From an uncultured Psychroserpens sp. (GTDB lineage: Bacteria; Bacteroidota; Bacteroidia; Flavobacteriales; Flavobacteriaceae): 64,000 nucleotides of DNA. Both the position numbers and the translations under genes were made by a program. The notes beneath the pieces were generated by a model, which was not told the origin of the DNA, searched no databases, and saw only the letters and a program-made list of their open reading frames with translations. The stretch spans positions 1-64,000 of the forward strand of contig CANLEE010000009.1 in NCBI GenBank assembly GCA_947489585.1. The letters are read 5' to 3'. Below, one piece after another: positions 52,671 through 62,496 of this stretch (positions are counted from its first letter, which is position 1; each line of letters begins with the position of its first letter).

Positions 52671-54335
52671 TTATTCGATGGTTTGTAAGTCTGAATTTTT
52701 CGAAAGACTTTCATTTCGTATTGCTCTATATTCAGAATTTGGATTCCAATTCGGCCAAAGCCCTGAGTTTGCGATTTCAAGTCCAGTGAGAAAATTAAGT
52801 TGCGCATCAAAGGTGATGTTTGCTGGATTGAAGCCTTCATAGAATTCATCAGTTACTTTGTGATAGTGATTTCTTACATAGTTTCCGATTTTTTCTTCTT
52901 CTTTTTTATCGCCATTCATAGGTTCAAAATTTCCTATATTCCAAACGGCTGGCACTCCTTTTTTGACAAACGGATAATGATCTGAACGCTTAAATACATT
53001 ATTAGGAGGCATTTCACCATTGCCTTTGAAAATTTCTCTATCTAACTTAGCTGCTGCAATGTTAACTAAAGAATCTAGCTCAGTAAAGCCTTCAATAACG
53101 TTGATGACCATTTTCATTCGTTCTACAGCAAAACTCGCATCAGCATTAATAGCGCAAACCGTTTTATTTAATGGATATATTGGGTGATTTGCGTAATATT
53201 CAGCTCCTAAAAGCCCCATTTCTTCAGCAGATGTAAATAAGAAAATAATAGAGCGCTCAGGCTGGTTTTTTAGTTGAGTAAACGCTTTAGCAACTTCTAA
53301 TTGCATAGCAGTCCCAGAAGCATTATCTATAGCGCCATTAAAAATGGAGTCCTGACCTAAATGTGCATCTCTAGTGCCAATGTGATCCCAATGTGCAGAG
53401 TATAAAATGTATTCTTCGGGTTGTTTAGATCCTTTTAATATGCCAACAACATTTTTCGTTTTTATAAAATCCTCACCAGTCGATTTCAGAGCAAGCGATG
53501 CTTTAGATTTCAAAGGTAGTGCCGAAAAACCTTTTTCTAAAGCGTTCTTTGTATAATCGAAATCATAACCAGAATTAGACCATAAGGTGTTCATCAACGG
53601 GATAGATATATGTCCTGAAAATTGCAAACCATCCGATGCTAGAGCTTCTTGATCTTTAACAAAAAGTGGCGCGTCCTTTTGATCATTTAATGTATTCCAA
53701 TCTGTTGATGGATCTTGTATCATAAGCAAGCCAACAGCTCCTCTTTTAAGCGCTTCTCTCTTTTTATATTTGAAACTGCCATAGTAGGTGGGTTGTTTTC
53801 CTCTAAAAAGTGATGGGTCATTAGTATAAAATCCAGGATCGCTATAAAGTACAACTACAATTTTTCCTTTTACATCAATATCTTTATAGTCATCCCAGTC
53901 ATTATTTGAAGCAGTAATTCCAAACCCTGCAAATACCATATCTGTATTTTCAATGCTAACCGTTTTGTCTAATTTAAATGACGTACTTGCGTAAAAGTCG
54001 TTTTTAAACTGATATTCTTTTTTAATGTCATTAGTTGTTATTTCTAAGCTACTGCATTCTAAATGCGCTACTTTTTGTATGGTAAAATCCTGAAAATAAC
54101 TATCACCATTTCCAGGCTTAATATTTAAAAGCTCTAATTGATTTTTAAGATAATTAGTTGTTTTCTCTTCGCCTTTTGTACCAGGTTTTCTTCCTAAAAA
54201 TTCATCTGAAGCTAATGTTTCAATATGCTTGCTAATGGCGTCATTAGTAATAGCGAGTTCTGGATTTATATCTTCTTGCTTACAAGCACATAGCAGCAAG
54301 ATGCAAATAGATAATAATAGCTGCGGTTTATTCAT
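52671..54335 (-). CDS. M28 family metallopeptidase lipoprotein
   Basis: A 554-residue exported zinc aminopeptidase with a lipobox (LLCACKQED). Region 80-280 includes a protease-associated-like insert; the peptidase core shows SAHWDHIG (zinc His and Asp), NGAIDNASGTAM, FTSAEEMGLLGAEYY (catalytic Glu) and, near the end, KRSDHYPFVKKGVPA (zinc His). It likely trims peptides at the outer membrane. Its stop is followed by an unremarkable gap, and the lectin-like gene is directly upstream (0-bp gap). Confidence 0.93.
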   Translation of the reverse strand: MNKPQLLLSICILLLCACKQEDINPELAITNDAISKHIETLASDEFLGRKPGTKGEEKTTNYLKNQLELLNIKPGNGDSYFQDFTIQKVAHLECSSLEITTNDIKKEYQFKNDFYASTSFKLDKTVSIENTDMVFAGFGITASNNDWDDYKDIDVKGKIVVVLYSDPGFYTNDPSLFRGKQPTYYGSFKYKKREALKRGAVGLLMIQDPSTDWNTLNDQKDAPLFVKDQEALASDGLQFSGHISIPLMNTLWSNSGYDFDYTKNALEKGFSALPLKSKASLALKSTGEDFIKTKNVVGILKGSKQPEEYILYSAHWDHIGTRDAHLGQDSIFNGAIDNASGTAMQLEVAKAFTQLKNQPERSIIFLFTSAEEMGLLGAEYYANHPIYPLNKTVCAINADASFAVERMKMVINVIEGFTELDSLVNIAAAKLDREIFKGNGEMPPNNVFKRSDHYPFVKKGVPAVWNIGNFEPMNGDKKEEEKIGNYVRNHYHKVTDEFYEGFNPANITFDAQLNFLTGLEIANSGLWPNWNPNSEYRAIRNESLSKNSDLQTIE

Positions 54336-55451
54336 TTAATTAAGTTTTAATCCGTTTTTATCTTCAAATCTTCCAGTTATAAGCCACCCTCCAAAATCTT
54401 CAGAAACGGCCATTAAGAGCGTGTTTTTCCCTTTCTTTAAATTTAAATAAATTCCATCAAATAGGCCTATTGTACCTAGATATCTATAGTCACGAGAGCG
54501 CCATTTATTGGTGCCTTTATAGATTGGGTTCCCATTTAATATGGCGACAACTCTATCGCTATAACCAAATTCAAAAAATTTCATTTGATCTTTATCAGAA
54601 TGAATAATTACTTTCGCAAACACCGTATTTCCTGGAGAGCCATCTCGCAACACTTGTACTCTAGAAATGTTGGCTGCAGTGCCTTCTTCTACATAAATTT
54701 GCCTTCCCCATGTTCTGTCATTAATTGCTGCTATTAATTTTTCAGAATCTTCAAGTAATTTTTCTTCAAACATATCAGACACTTCCCATTCTTGTATTAA
54801 ACCTTCGATAGGTTTGTTTTCTATGGGCTTAAAGTCTGTTAATTCAAAGGCATCTTTATTCACTTTAATATCTGCGATATGTAAAGGAACTCGTCCACCT
54901 CTTATCATTAATCCTCCAGCTTTAGGCTCGTGAAATAACTGCCATGATAGATTAGGTTTTTCAGCATAATCTAAAAACACTTGCGCTTTGTCATTATTAA
55001 CAACGACTTTCACATGCGTCCAATCATCATATTTATAATCGTATGCAAAAGAATATTTTGGGCCAAAATAAAACTGAAATGGTGTGATGCCGTTAGTTGC
55101 AGGAGCTGCTTGGTTGCAATCTTCTAATCCAGATAAATGTGTTCTAACAAACCATTGTTCTCCATTATTAAAGCTTTCATCTGCCCTAAAGAAAACACCT
55201 GGATACATACGCTCTTCATTGAGAAATAAATCGAATTCTATAGTGCCGTTAAGAAACTGAGCATCCTTTAAAATAAGAGCACCTTGATCTATATAAATGG
55301 CATCTTTACCTTTATAATGTTCTAATTTATATGACTTGGCTTGAATATTCCAATGGGTTGTATCTATAGGAATACTATTTTGTGCAGTATAGGGCTGTGT
55401 AAATGCGAACAAAATAAATAGACAGATTTGAATGTGTGCTTTGATTGACAT
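54336..55451 (-). CDS. Exported lectin/DUF1080-like protein
   Basis: A 371-residue exported protein (signal peptide ending near YTAQ). Residues about 40-200 form a beta-jelly-roll of the LamG/DUF1080 type (DQGALILKDAQFLNGTIEFD, then FFRADESFNNG and DDWTHVKVVVN, with KAGGLMIRGG); a second beta-domain follows. It may bind or process carbohydrate. The ATG at 55451 is used because it gives a clean signal peptide. It abuts the M28 gene and is divergent from the membrane-anchored regulator-like gene. Confidence 0.75.
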   Translation of the reverse strand: MSIKAHIQICLFILFAFTQPYTAQNSIPIDTTHWNIQAKSYKLEHYKGKDAIYIDQGALILKDAQFLNGTIEFDLFLNEERMYPGVFFRADESFNNGEQWFVRTHLSGLEDCNQAAPATNGITPFQFYFGPKYSFAYDYKYDDWTHVKVVVNNDKAQVFLDYAEKPNLSWQLFHEPKAGGLMIRGGRVPLHIADIKVNKDAFELTDFKPIENKPIEGLIQEWEVSDMFEEKLLEDSEKLIAAINDRTWGRQIYVEEGTAANISRVQVLRDGSPGNTVFAKVIIHSDKDQMKFFEFGYSDRVVAILNGNPIYKGTNKWRSRDYRYLGTIGLFDGIYLNLKKGKNTLLMAVSEDFGGWLITGRFEDKNGLKLN

Positions 55452-55508
55452 AAGATTTTTGTTTTTTATAAAGTTGAAAAAGATTGCTAGTGTATTGAAA
55501 ACAAGTTG

Positions 55509-55532
55509 GTACAAATTGATTCAATGTTGTAC
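55509..55532. promoter_or_regulatory. Inverted repeat GTACAA-N12-TTGTAC between divergent genes
   Basis: Perfect 6-bp arms (55509-55514 and 55527-55532), centres 18 bp apart, with partly symmetric TTGA/TCAA inside, in the 115-bp gap between the lectin-like gene (leftward) and the membrane-anchored gene (rightward). A likely operator. Confidence 0.5.
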
Positions 55533-55566
55533 ACATCATATTTTTTGAGGATTTTTGTTATTAATT

Positions 55567-56814
55567 ATGAATGATAAAATTGAACATAAACTACTGCAAA
55601 GGTGTTTGTTGCTAATTGAAGACAAACTAGGTTGGGGAAATGCTGAACAATGGCATAGTGATGTGTTTATCGAACTAAGCGAAACCATACAAAAAGAGAC
55701 GCAAGTATTATTAAGTCCTGTAACTTTAAAACGTGTTTGGGGGAAGGTGAATTATAAAAGCGCACCAAGTATAAGTACTTTAAATACCTTGACGCAGTTT
55801 GCTGGTTATAGTAATTGGAGGGATTTTAAAAATAAAGAAGATGTAAAGCCACCATCTTGGTTTGAAAAAAAAATAACCCCTAATTTAGGTGTGATTGTGC
55901 TTAGTGCCTCAATCATGACGATTGTATTTATATCACTATACTCTTTAACTGGATCTGAAACTAATACAAAGGAAATTGATGTGTCTAAAATTGAATTTAG
56001 CAGTAAGCCTTTAGTTGATGGTTTGCCTAATTCGGTAGTTTTTGATTTTGATTTAAATGATATAAAATCTGATAGTATTTATATTCAACAGTTTTGGGAT
56101 CCTACAAAAATAATTACACTTACCGAAAACCAAGATCAAGCTACTGGTCAATATTATTATCCTGGATATTATAGAGCGAAACTCATTGTTGATGGTGTTA
56201 TTCTCAAGGAACATGATTTATTTATCAAGTCTGATGGTTGGTTAGGAACGTTAGATTACGAACCCATACCTAAATACATAAAAGATGAAAGATTGAGTCA
56301 AGACAAATTGGTGTTTTCAAGATCTGTTTTCGAAGAGATTGTATCAAATAGTAAACCACTTTTGTCGTCTTTTCACTATGTCAATGATATTCCTAAAATA
56401 TCTGCTGATAATTTCTCATTGCAATCCTCAATTATATCAAAATATCATGATAAATGGGCAGTTTGTCAAAAAACATCTATTGTCATTGTTGGTACTAAAA
56501 GTGCCATTATAATTCCATTCTCTATACCAGGCTGTACTTCAGAATTAAACGGAATGGTAAGTGAAATAAGTTTAAGCGGAAAAACAAGTGACCTATCAGC
56601 CTTGGGCGTTGATTTTTCTGAAGAAAGACAGATTAAAATTACATCTATTGACAAAGTTTTAAAAGTTTATGTCGACGACCTTGAAGTATTTTCAAAGACC
56701 TATACATCTTCAATAGGTAATATTGTCGGACTTAGATATCGTTTTGTTGGTTTATCTGAAGTACGTAATGTTAGGCTCCTAGATGCTTTTTATAGAGATA
56801 GATCAATAGAATAA
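55567..56814 (+). CDS. Membrane-anchored protein with a putative N-terminal DNA-binding domain
   Basis: A 415-residue protein not matched to a named family. Residues 1-100 are helical and soluble with LLSPVTLKRVWGKVNYK and SISTLNTLTQFAGYSNWRDF, which resembles a short regulatory domain seen in flavobacterial proteins; one membrane helix follows (about 105-125), then a large beta-rich extracytoplasmic region (FDFDLNDIKSD, YYYPGYYRAKL) with a LamG-like end. The plan (cytoplasmic DNA-binding-like head, membrane, sensing domain) suggests a one-component membrane regulator. The ATG at 55567 is preferred over an upstream TTG. Confidence 0.65.
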   Translation: MNDKIEHKLLQRCLLLIEDKLGWGNAEQWHSDVFIELSETIQKETQVLLSPVTLKRVWGKVNYKSAPSISTLNTLTQFAGYSNWRDFKNKEDVKPPSWFEKKITPNLGVIVLSASIMTIVFISLYSLTGSETNTKEIDVSKIEFSSKPLVDGLPNSVVFDFDLNDIKSDSIYIQQFWDPTKIITLTENQDQATGQYYYPGYYRAKLIVDGVILKEHDLFIKSDGWLGTLDYEPIPKYIKDERLSQDKLVFSRSVFEEIVSNSKPLLSSFHYVNDIPKISADNFSLQSSIISKYHDKWAVCQKTSIVIVGTKSAIIIPFSIPGCTSELNGMVSEISLSGKTSDLSALGVDFSEERQIKITSIDKVLKVYVDDLEVFSKTYTSSIGNIVGLRYRFVGLSEVRNVRLLDAFYRDRSIE

Positions 56815-56901
56815 TAACTATAAATGAAGTAATTTGTAGTTTTTTTTGATTAATCTAAGACCCCTTTTTAACATAGTGTGTGCTTCTTGTTTTAATTCGC
56901 T

Positions 56902-56920
56902 TGTAACCCTTTTGTAACCC
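56902..56920 (+). promoter_or_regulatory. Paired TGTAACCC boxes upstream of the TPR-LuxR regulator gene
   Basis: TGTAACCC at 56902-56909 and 56913-56920, start-to-start 11 bp, followed 30 bp later by a TATATTTT -7-like element (56950-56957). The same arrangement precedes the CSLREA gene. Confidence 0.75.
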
Positions 56921-56982
56921 TGTTTAATTCTTTTAGAAGCAACATTTTTTATATTTTTATCTGAGATAAATGCCCTTTTAGA

Positions 56983-58893
56983 ATGAAATGTTATTTCCTA
57001 TGGTCTTTTTTGACCTTATTTAACTTTTCAGTTTTTTCCCAAACCGAAGAGAACCGTATTCAAGAAAAACCCTTAGACTTAAAGGTTAAACAACTAAAGC
57101 AAAAAATTGAATCCTCTAAAGAAGGAAAACGACTTAAATTATTAGATAGTCTTTCATGGCTTGTCAATAATAAAACAAAATATAGTTTCGATTCTATTGC
57201 CAAAATAACTATAGATTATGCTTACCAGTTGGATTCAATCAATATGGCATTGAGACACACTTCCAACCTAATGTTTTATTATGCTAATAGGGCTTCTAAT
57301 GCCCAAGCAGGTGTGAAGGTTTTTGAAGATTTTAAAACAAGAAACACAAATAGTAAAGATTATAATCTTTTAGGACGGCTTTATACAAACGCCGCAGATA
57401 GTTATTATTTTTCAGGAAAAACAAATGAGTCTCTAGATATATATAATACAGCCGAAAAGTTTTCTCTTAAAGCCAATGATTCTATATCCTATGCTTTAGC
57501 ACGATCATATAAATCTGGAGTTTATGAGACAACAGGAGACTACGCTACAGCGTCAAAGTTGCTTTTAGAAACATCACAAATATTCGTTCGAGCTAAGGAT
57601 ACATCTAATTTATTAAGGACCAGAAATCAATTAGCAACATTATACACCAAAATTGGATTTACAGAAGAAGCCAAAAAGGAAAGAGATAAAACTATTGCTA
57701 TTGCTAGACATAGACATGATCATTTATCATTGATTCCAAATCTATTTAATGCAGCTTTAGAGCAAAACTTTCAAGGTAATCAAATGGCAAGAATACATTA
57801 TTTAAAGGAAGCCTATGAGCATGTTATGGAGCCTGATTATGATTTACCAAATAAACCAATCATATTTTACGGACTACTAAATGCTTATGCCGTTACAGAT
57901 AGTCTAAATAAAGCCAAACATTTTTTTGACAAAATACAAAACAGTTTTGCAAAGCAAACCCCAATTCCTAATGAGTCTCATTATAGAACAGCTTTGGCAG
58001 ACTATTACATTGCAACCAAAGAATTTAATAAGGCACTTGATGAAGGATATTGGGTATTGAATTATCACAAAAAAACAGGAAATGTTTGGGGTAAATTCCA
58101 TATGGACGAACGATTGTCAAAAATATACAAAGCCTTAGGCAATATTGAAAAATCTCATACGCACTATGTAGATTTTGTTACGGTAAGAGACTCTATCAAT
58201 AGTGTTAAAAGAGCGAATGCCTTATCGTATTACCAAACGCTTTATGAAACTGAACGACAAGAATCTGAAATTCAACAACAACAAGCAGAAATAGCTCAGC
58301 AAGAATCTGAAATAGAAATCTTAGATGAGCAAAATAAAATTAAACAACAGTGGATGCTTTTCGGAGGTATTAGCATTTTAGCAATATTCATCTTTTTTTA
58401 TGCGCGCTATAAGCAAAGATTAAAACTAAAAGTTCTTGAGAATGAACTGTTAAGTTCTGAAATAGAACATAAGCAAAAAGATCTAAAACATTTGGCATTA
58501 GATATAACAAATAATAAAGAATGGGCATTGACCTTATCAGAACAACTGGAAAAAATTAAAGCCTCTAAAGGGAAAAAAAGGTCTAATGAGTTGATTAATC
58601 TGGAAACGGAAATTAAAAATAAAATCTGGGTAGATGAGAGTACAGAAGATTTTCATAATAAGATAGAAACTTTAAGTAGTTCGTTTTATGAAAAACTAAG
58701 AAATAATTATCCCAATCTAACAAAAACTGAAATAAGATTGTGTTCATTAATTAGGATGAAAATGGACACAAAACAAATCGCTATTCTTCAAAATATCAAT
58801 CCATCATCAGTTAAAATGAGTCGAAATCGATTACGTAAAAAGCTAAACCTTACACCTGGAGAAGATTTATACGCATTTTTATTGTCCTATTAA
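56983..58893 (+). CDS. TPR-LuxR membrane regulator
   Basis: A 636-residue protein: signal sequence, TPR-type helical repeats (about 90-400), a Gln/Glu-rich coiled coil (QESEIQQQQAEIAQQESEIE), one membrane helix (about 455-472, FGGISILAIFIFFYARYK), a cytoplasmic coiled linker and a C-terminal LuxR-type HTH (NLTKTEIRLCSLIRMKMDTK then NPSSVKMSRNRLRKKL). This plan is widespread in Bacteroidota as a membrane-anchored transcription factor with periplasmic TPRs. Box pairs TGTAACCC precede both this gene and the next, so it may control itself and the CSLREA gene. Confidence 0.88.
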   Translation: MKCYFLWSFLTLFNFSVFSQTEENRIQEKPLDLKVKQLKQKIESSKEGKRLKLLDSLSWLVNNKTKYSFDSIAKITIDYAYQLDSINMALRHTSNLMFYYANRASNAQAGVKVFEDFKTRNTNSKDYNLLGRLYTNAADSYYFSGKTNESLDIYNTAEKFSLKANDSISYALARSYKSGVYETTGDYATASKLLLETSQIFVRAKDTSNLLRTRNQLATLYTKIGFTEEAKKERDKTIAIARHRHDHLSLIPNLFNAALEQNFQGNQMARIHYLKEAYEHVMEPDYDLPNKPIIFYGLLNAYAVTDSLNKAKHFFDKIQNSFAKQTPIPNESHYRTALADYYIATKEFNKALDEGYWVLNYHKKTGNVWGKFHMDERLSKIYKALGNIEKSHTHYVDFVTVRDSINSVKRANALSYYQTLYETERQESEIQQQQAEIAQQESEIEILDEQNKIKQQWMLFGGISILAIFIFFYARYKQRLKLKVLENELLSSEIEHKQKDLKHLALDITNNKEWALTLSEQLEKIKASKGKKRSNELINLETEIKNKIWVDESTEDFHNKIETLSSSFYEKLRNNYPNLTKTEIRLCSLIRMKMDTKQIAILQNINPSSVKMSRNRLRKKLNLTPGEDLYAFLLSY

Positions 58894-58948
58894 AATACCT
58901 CAAAAATCTCAGTATTTATAGGAGGTTTGGCCTTCTTTGTTTGGTTTT

Positions 58949-58999
58949 TGTAACCCATTTGTAACCCTGTGTTTCTTTCATGTAACCCTTTTGTAAGCC
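58949..58999 (+). promoter_or_regulatory. Two pairs of phased TGTAACCC boxes upstream of the CSLREA gene
   Basis: TGTAACCC at 58949, 58960, 58981 and a variant TGTAAGCC at 58992: each pair has 11-bp spacing and the pairs are 32 bp apart, i.e. all on about one helix face. A TATAATTT element (59030-59037) begins 31 bp after the last box, matching the distance at the regulator's own promoter. Confidence 0.78.
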
Positions 59000-59065
59000 T
59001 TTGGATTTCTTCTAAAGGAGGTGTTTTCATATAATTTTACCAAAAAATTAAACACCCCTTTAATC

Positions 59066-62000
59066 ATGAAAAATCAATTCCCAATTTATTCACTAAGTAA
59101 CATATTAAATTCGAAGATTATGAAATCCCCTTTTTTCGGTTTAAGAAACCGATTACTATTAACTTGTGTGGCTTTTATGCTTACCTTTTTTCAAGTACAA
59201 GCTCAAACGACCTTCACAGTAACAAAAGCAGAAGATACTAATGATGGAGTATGCGATGCAGATTGTTCTTTAAGAGAAGCATTACAAGTAGCTCATCAAA
59301 CTAATGGAGATAATATTATTGAGTTTTCTACCTTGTTTGATTCGCCACAGACAATCACCTTATTATTAGGGCAACTAGAAATAGGACCACCTTCTGGAGG
59401 TCATGGAGGTGATTATATTATTAATGGACCAGGTCAAGACCTATTAACTATTGATGGAAATTTACAGCATAGAGTATTTTATGCTGGGTTCGGACATATA
59501 GATGTTGAGATCAATAACTTAACTATAGCTAACGGAAAACCCGATCAGCCAGGAACCGACAATGACAGCCAGCCTTACCCGCAATGGGGAGGTGGTATCA
59601 TGAAACTAGGTGGTGATGCGGGTTCTTATTGTCGATTGGTTAATGTCACCATAGAAAATTGTGAAGCACTTAGAGGCGGAGCAATCTCGTCTTACGGAGG
59701 TAATATGTATCTCGATGGTGTTACTCTTAGAAATAATCATTCTGATGGATATGGTTCTGCGATCGAAGAGGAAGGAAGGATTTTCGAGATCAAGAATTCC
59801 GCCATCTATGGCAATACAGGAGCTTCACCTATACGCATGCATGCCAGTATTGCTGATGTTGATTTTAAAATGGAAAATTCGACCATTAGTGGAAATACCA
59901 CACCAAGTGGCGCTTCAGCGATTGAATTTATTACCAACGGAGGGCGAACACAAATACATAATATAGATAGTAATACGATTACCAATAATACATCAGATAG
60001 TGATGGTGTAGCTGGTGCTGCAATTACTTTTGGTGGAACAGGCACAATTGACGGAACTATGGATAATTCTATTGTTTCAGGGAACCTAGCAAACGGCTCA
60101 CCTTCAGATATTGGTTCAGATTTGTTTGATGCTGATAGTGATTATAATCTTATAGGAACAGGTGCTACTCAAATTGCTGGGCCAAATAATATTCTAAATG
60201 TCAATGACCCATTGTTGGCTCCTTTAGCCGATAATGGTGGAAATACTTTGAGTCATACGCCTTATGGGAATAGTCCCGCGCTAAATGAAGGATTTACGAG
60301 CCTCACTATCGATCAGGTTGGTAATGCCAGAGGTATTTTTGGGGCTTCAGATATTGGTTCTATGGAGTTGCAATCTATAGGAAGTTATGTCGTTACAAAA
60401 ACTGAAGATACCAATGATGGCGTTTGTGATACGGATTGTTCACTTAGAGAAGCATTTATAGCAGCTAATAATGATGCAGGAACGGATGTTATTGAATTTT
60501 CATCCTTATTTAATTCACCTCAAACCATTATGGTTAGAGCACCAGAATATCTAGATCCAAATAATACATCGTCTCCTGTGCTTTTTGGTCAGATGGAAGT
60601 TGGAGCGGCTGGAGGATTTGGAGGCTCATTGATTATTCAAGGACCAGGCCAGGATTTATTGACTATTGATGGTGACAACGCTTCAAGAGTATTCTACAAT
60701 GGCTTTGCACATTTAAATTTAAGTATAAGCGATTTAACCATTGCCAATGGTAATTCTTCAACTATCCAAGGTCCGTATACAACCTATGGTGGTGGTATCC
60801 TGTTATTGGGGACTAACACAACGACTTTAAACAACGTAACAATTGCGTCGTGCACATCGCCTAATGGTGGTGCAATATCTTCATGGACAGGTACTATCAA
60901 CTTAGATGGAGTGACACTAAGAGATAATAGTGCTAGTTATGGTGCTGCTATAGAGAGCGAAGCCGGAACGTTAAATATCAATAATTCAGCAATTGTTAAC
61001 AACTCAGGTGCAGAGGCACTTATAGTTTGGGCTTCAAATTCATCATCAAGTCAAACCTTTATCATAAATAATTCCACAGTTAGTGGAAACACAGCGCCAA
61101 CTGGAGGTTCAGCTATTGAAACGCGTACAAATTCAGGACGCACCACCACAATGATTATTACTAATAGTACGATAACCAATAATACAACTGAAGGCTCAGG
61201 AAATTCGGCAGCCATAAGCCATCAAGGTGCTCTAAATGCCACAACATGGACCGCCCATAATTCAATAATTTCTGGTAATACAGCTGAAGATGCTCCCGCA
61301 GATTTAGCATTTCATGATTTCGCAGAAGGAAGTAGCTACAATATTATAGGTACTGGAACAGCCATAACTGATGGTACTGATAATAATATTGTAGGTGTAG
61401 ATGACCCATTGTTAGTACCATTGACGGATAATGGTGGTAATACATTGAGCCATCTATTTTATGAAAATAGCCCAGCTTATAACAATGGAAACTCTTCGGA
61501 ATCTACAGATCAGATAGGGAATCCTAGAAATCAAGATGGTGGTTATGATATTGGAGCTGTAGAGTTCACGCCACCTCTTTTCCGGGGTCGTGTATTTTTG
61601 CAAGGCGCTGCGCTTAACCGAAGCACGAATGATGGTGAAGAGAACTTGATGCGAGACGATTTGAGAGTTTCTGATTTAATTCCTACCACTAGTCCTTATT
61701 CAGATGGTCTAACTTGTGACAGTAGTGTCTTTGCGGCAATTGATGATGAAAGCATTGTCGATTGGATATGGGTAGAGTTTAGAGATAAAGATGATAATAC
61801 AAATATAGTGCATGGCCAATCAGCATTGTTAAATCGAAGTGGCTACATCTTAGGTGTCAATGGACAAAATAATTTGAGACCTTCTCTTCCGAAGGGAGAT
61901 TATTATATAGTAATAAAACATCGAAATCATTTAGGAATTATGACGGCTTCTCCTATTACTATAAACAACAATACAGCTTTGATTGATTTTGCAGATACCA

Positions 62001-62413
62001 ATAATGATATCACATATGGTACAAATGCTCAGTCAACATTTGGCATGCCAGAAGATATCTCGAGCATGTGGGCAGGTGATGCTAACAATGATGGTATCGT
62101 TCAGTATTCTGGTGGTATTCCTGATAACCCTAGCATATTATCTTTTGCATTAAATGATGCTGGAAACTTTTTGAATTTACCTACACATCCAGTTAATGAG
62201 TATTCAAAGAACGATGTCAATATGAATGGAATTATTCAATATGCTGGAGGTGATTCAGAATTGCCATTCATATTACAAAATGTAATTGCTTATCCTGGAA
62301 ATTTCTTAGGACTTAGTACTTGGCCAATTATGGAGCAATTACCAGAAAACTTTACAGGTGGTGGTGGACGCTATATGGAGCAAAGAAATGAATTTGAAAA
62401 CTCTAAAAACTAA
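59066..62413 (+). CDS. CSLREA-domain parallel beta-helix surface protein
   Basis: A 1115-residue exported protein; a signal peptide ends near VQAQ (residue about 47). Two CSLREA modules start TFTVTKAEDTNDGVCDADCS and VTKTEDTNDGVCDTDCS, each followed by a beta-helix with many N-rich turns (NNSTVSGNT, ITNNT) and a choice-of-anchor-Q-like end (DNGGNTLSH..). The last 270 residues hold a FRGRVFLQGAALN domain and two dockerin-like calcium motifs (GDANNDGIVQYSGG, NDVNMNGIIQYAGG). No T9SS sorting domain is visible at the C-terminus. The ATG at 59066 is chosen because a GTG at 59021 would lie within the predicted promoter; the ATG at 59120 is also possible. Confidence 0.85.
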   Translation: MKNQFPIYSLSNILNSKIMKSPFFGLRNRLLLTCVAFMLTFFQVQAQTTFTVTKAEDTNDGVCDADCSLREALQVAHQTNGDNIIEFSTLFDSPQTITLLLGQLEIGPPSGGHGGDYIINGPGQDLLTIDGNLQHRVFYAGFGHIDVEINNLTIANGKPDQPGTDNDSQPYPQWGGGIMKLGGDAGSYCRLVNVTIENCEALRGGAISSYGGNMYLDGVTLRNNHSDGYGSAIEEEGRIFEIKNSAIYGNTGASPIRMHASIADVDFKMENSTISGNTTPSGASAIEFITNGGRTQIHNIDSNTITNNTSDSDGVAGAAITFGGTGTIDGTMDNSIVSGNLANGSPSDIGSDLFDADSDYNLIGTGATQIAGPNNILNVNDPLLAPLADNGGNTLSHTPYGNSPALNEGFTSLTIDQVGNARGIFGASDIGSMELQSIGSYVVTKTEDTNDGVCDTDCSLREAFIAANNDAGTDVIEFSSLFNSPQTIMVRAPEYLDPNNTSSPVLFGQMEVGAAGGFGGSLIIQGPGQDLLTIDGDNASRVFYNGFAHLNLSISDLTIANGNSSTIQGPYTTYGGGILLLGTNTTTLNNVTIASCTSPNGGAISSWTGTINLDGVTLRDNSASYGAAIESEAGTLNINNSAIVNNSGAEALIVWASNSSSSQTFIINNSTVSGNTAPTGGSAIETRTNSGRTTTMIITNSTITNNTTEGSGNSAAISHQGALNATTWTAHNSIISGNTAEDAPADLAFHDFAEGSSYNIIGTGTAITDGTDNNIVGVDDPLLVPLTDNGGNTLSHLFYENSPAYNNGNSSESTDQIGNPRNQDGGYDIGAVEFTPPLFRGRVFLQGAALNRSTNDGEENLMRDDLRVSDLIPTTSPYSDGLTCDSSVFAAIDDESIVDWIWVEFRDKDDNTNIVHGQSALLNRSGYILGVNGQNNLRPSLPKGDYYIVIKHRNHLGIMTASPITINNNTALIDFADTNNDITYGTNAQSTFGMPEDISSMWAGDANNDGIVQYSGGIPDNPSILSFALNDAGNFLNLPTHPVNEYSKNDVNMNGIIQYAGGDSELPFILQNVIAYPGNFLGLSTWPIMEQLPENFTGGGGRYMEQRNEFENSKN

Positions 62414-62496
62414 ACCCGATGATGCCAAAAACAATATATATTCAACAAAAAACAAAAATAATATTTAGTACGATTAACCCTTTTAATTTGATTAAT

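Noticed and set aside
59021..59065. GTG start for the CSLREA protein
   Set aside because: It lies on the predicted -7 promoter element and adds a leader before an otherwise normal signal region.
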